Shown here one piece after another: positions 5,754 through 7,357 of a stretch of 7,357 nucleotides of DNA. The position numbers were made by a program, and so were the translations under genes. A model generated the notes under the pieces. That model was not told the origin of the DNA. It searched no databases and saw nothing but the letters and a program-made list of their open reading frames with translations. The DNA is from Desulfuromonadales bacterium (GTDB lineage Bacteria; Desulfobacterota; Desulfuromonadia; Desulfuromonadales; UBA2294): positions 1 to 7,357 of the forward strand of contig JAUVAJ010000081.1 of NCBI GenBank assembly GCA_030591795.1. The letters are read 5' to 3'. Within the stretch, counting starts at the first letter, position 1, and the number at the start of each line of letters is the position of its first letter.

Positions 5754-7357
5754 ATGAGACTTGAAATCCGCATGCCGAGGTTGAGTGAGTTTTCCGACGA
5801 AGGGACTATTGCCAAGTGGCGGGTAGCGGTCGGTGACATTGTCCAGAAAGGCGAAGCAGTCGCCGACGTGGATCTTGATATGTCGAGGATCGAAATTTTG
5901 GCGGAAGCCGATGGCAAAATTGACGAAATCTGGGTTCTTGAAGGCCAGTCGGTCCCGGTTGAAACAGTCATAGCAATGCAGTCCGTCGATGATGTGGTTA
6001 TCAGTGCAGAACCAGCGGTAGAAGAATCGCAGCAAGAGACGGTCGTCGAAGCTGCTCCTGAAGAAAAAACCGAAGATGGATCAGAATTTTTCCCTGAACT
6101 TGGCGATGAAGCGAATCCTGATGTAGAGCCGGAAACCGAAGCAGCAGCAGGGGGCAATGAAGAACCTGTCGTCATGTATGGCCATATCCTGGCATCACCG
6201 GAAGCAATTAAGTTGGCCGAGCAGCATAATGTCAACCTTGGAAACCTGATTGGCACCGGTTCGTGCGGCTTGATCGAGCGTGCGGATGTCGAGGCGGCCA
6301 TGCAGTCTAACAGCCAGTTTATCACGGTCGATGATGTTGATGATTTGATGAGTTTTGATGGTGATTTCGCCAGTAAATTGCCGTCAGATGAGCCGGTCCC
6401 GGCTCCGGAGGCTGAAGACGAGCCCGAATCGGCAGCGGTCGGGCAGACTGAAGAGGCTCAAACCGGGCAAGCGGATGAGTCAGCAGAAGAAAAGCCGAAT
6501 GAGTCTTCGTTTATAGATGTAGAGGTTCCGGCGGAAGAACCAGCACTGCCGACAGAAGTGGCTGCTGAAACACCGGATGAAACTGTATCGACTCCGGATG
6601 TTATTTATATGGCCCCAGCACCGGAGTCTGTTGATGAACCGGAAGCTCTTGCTGTGAATGAGTCAGACACGATAGGTTCCGAGACCGATCTTGATGCTGT
6701 CGTTAAAGAGCTGGATGCCGAAACCGAACCGGTGAAACTGGATGAAACGACCGTTGCGCAGATTATCGAACAGAGCGTTTCTGAACCACGTGGCAAGTCG
6801 GTCAAGGTGCGGCGGCTGGTCGCCCGCAAGATGCAGCATAGCTGGCAGCATGCGCCACATTTCTTTGTTACGGTCGCTGTCGACATGACCGATGTTATCC
6901 GCTTCCGTGCTGATCTCGGCGTGACGATCAACGATTTTATCCTGGCTGCGACCACCCGTGCCTTGCAGGAACATCCCTGGGTAAACAGTCACTTTGTTGA
7001 TGATGAAGCGGTGGAACAATCTGCCATCAATATTTCACTGGCGGTCGAGACCGAGCAGGGGCTTTACTATCCGGTCGTGAAAGATTGCGCCGGTAAGTCG
7101 GTCAAGGAACTCGGCATCTCCTCCGCCGAGATGGTGGTCAAGGCTCATTCCGGTAAACTGACGGAAGAGGAGATGGCCGATGGAAGTTTCACCATTTCGA
7201 ATATGGGGATGCTTGGCGTTGAATCGTTCAGCGCAATCATCACCCCGCCGCAGGTTGCGGTTCTGGCGGTCGGAACCGTTCGGGGCGAGGTGGTAATCGA
7301 TGAGTATGAAGAGATGGCGATGGCGCCGATGGTTCGTCTGACCCTGTCGGGTGACCA
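5754..7357 (+). CDS. 2-oxoacid dehydrogenase E2-like acyltransferase with degenerate lipoyl and subunit-binding domains (3' end cut)
   Basis: 534 residues are visible and the frame is open at the edge. Layout: lipoyl-like domain (about 2-76), acidic Ala/Pro/Glu linker (77-143), peripheral-subunit-binding-like domain (about 145-183), a 160-residue acidic linker (184-346), then the 2-oxoacid dehydrogenase acyltransferase domain from 347, with PHFFVTV, ITPVV-like YYPVV, FTISNMGMLGVESF and TPPQVAVLAVG motifs. The window stops at LTLSGD plus CA, just where the catalytic DHRxxDG motif should begin, so the catalytic His is not seen. A normal E2 carries acyl groups on lipoyl-lysine and transfers them to CoA. 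Here the expected lysine of the DKA motif is Met43 in the context VDLDMSRIEI, and the binding domain lacks its usual arginines (Ile152, Glu156, Leu173). It is therefore E2-like in family, but canonical pyruvate or branched-chain dehydrogenase function is doubtful. It diverges from the hydrolase gene; partner E1/E3 genes would lie to the right, if present. Confidence 0.85.
   Translation, partial: MRLEIRMPRLSEFSDEGTIAKWRVAVGDIVQKGEAVADVDLDMSRIEILAEADGKIDEIWVLEGQSVPVETVIAMQSVDDVVISAEPAVEESQQETVVEAAPEEKTEDGSEFFPELGDEANPDVEPETEAAAGGNEEPVVMYGHILASPEAIKLAEQHNVNLGNLIGTGSCGLIERADVEAAMQSNSQFITVDDVDDLMSFDGDFASKLPSDEPVPAPEAEDEPESAAVGQTEEAQTGQADESAEEKPNESSFIDVEVPAEEPALPTEVAAETPDETVSTPDVIYMAPAPESVDEPEALAVNESDTIGSETDLDAVVKELDAETEPVKLDETTVAQIIEQSVSEPRGKSVKVRRLVARKMQHSWQHAPHFFVTVAVDMTDVIRFRADLGVTINDFILAATTRALQEHPWVNSHFVDDEAVEQSAINISLAVETEQGLYYPVVKDCAGKSVKELGISSAEMVVKAHSGKLTEEEMADGSFTISNMGMLGVESFSAIITPPQVAVLAVGTVRGEVVIDEYEEMAMAPMVRLTLSGD

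Noticed and set aside
5693..6325. Minus-strand open frame of 210 codons opposite the E2-like gene
   Set aside because: The Ser/Thr-rich product is the mirror of the acidic linker codons, and no start signal is evident. The plus-strand frame has three recognisable domains and a strong ribosome binding site.
5754..7357. Pseudogene interpretation of the E2-like gene
   Set aside because: The frame is uninterrupted for 534 codons, has a strong Shine-Dalgarno, and the acyltransferase motifs are well kept. Loss is confined to specific functional residues.

Overview
The window has five protein genes on two strands, and both ends cut through a gene. Protein families, codon use and moderate-to-high GC suggest a Gram-negative bacterium. 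The set of a VLCAD-like acyl-CoA dehydrogenase, a FAA1-type acyl-CoA ligase and a FadN-like dehydrogenase resembles fatty-acid-degrading Desulfuromonas/Geobacter relatives. That placement is inference; no marker gene is present.

Left and centre (1-4660, minus strand): a tight beta-oxidation operon, transcribed right to left. It encodes an acyl-CoA dehydrogenase (2770-4647), a long-chain acyl-CoA ligase (925-2754) and the N-terminal 300 residues of a FadN-like 3-hydroxyacyl-CoA dehydrogenase (1-900, cut by the window edge). Gaps are 15 and 24 bp and each gene has a good Shine-Dalgarno. Together they would activate a fatty acid, introduce the first double bond and, after hydration, oxidise the 3-hydroxyacyl-CoA. 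A thiolase gene is expected further left, outside the window. An extended -10 promoter precedes the operon at about 4707-4715.

Centre right (4751-5554, minus strand): a YiiX/YebB-like permuted NlpC/P60 (papain-fold) hydrolase, just upstream of the operon and on the same strand. It has its own extended -10 promoter, and no convincing terminator separates it from the operon.

Right (5754-7357, plus strand, cut at the edge): a divergent gene for a protein with the layout of a 2-oxoacid dehydrogenase E2: lipoyl-like domain, acidic linker, subunit-binding-like domain, very long acidic linker, acyltransferase domain. The lipoyl-attachment lysine is replaced by methionine, and the arginines expected to bind E1/E3 are also replaced, although both folds and the visible catalytic domain look preserved. 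This non-canonical E2-like protein is the most interesting item in the window. No RNA gene, CRISPR array, insertion sequence or phage feature was seen, and no gene-free stretch exceeds 300 bases.
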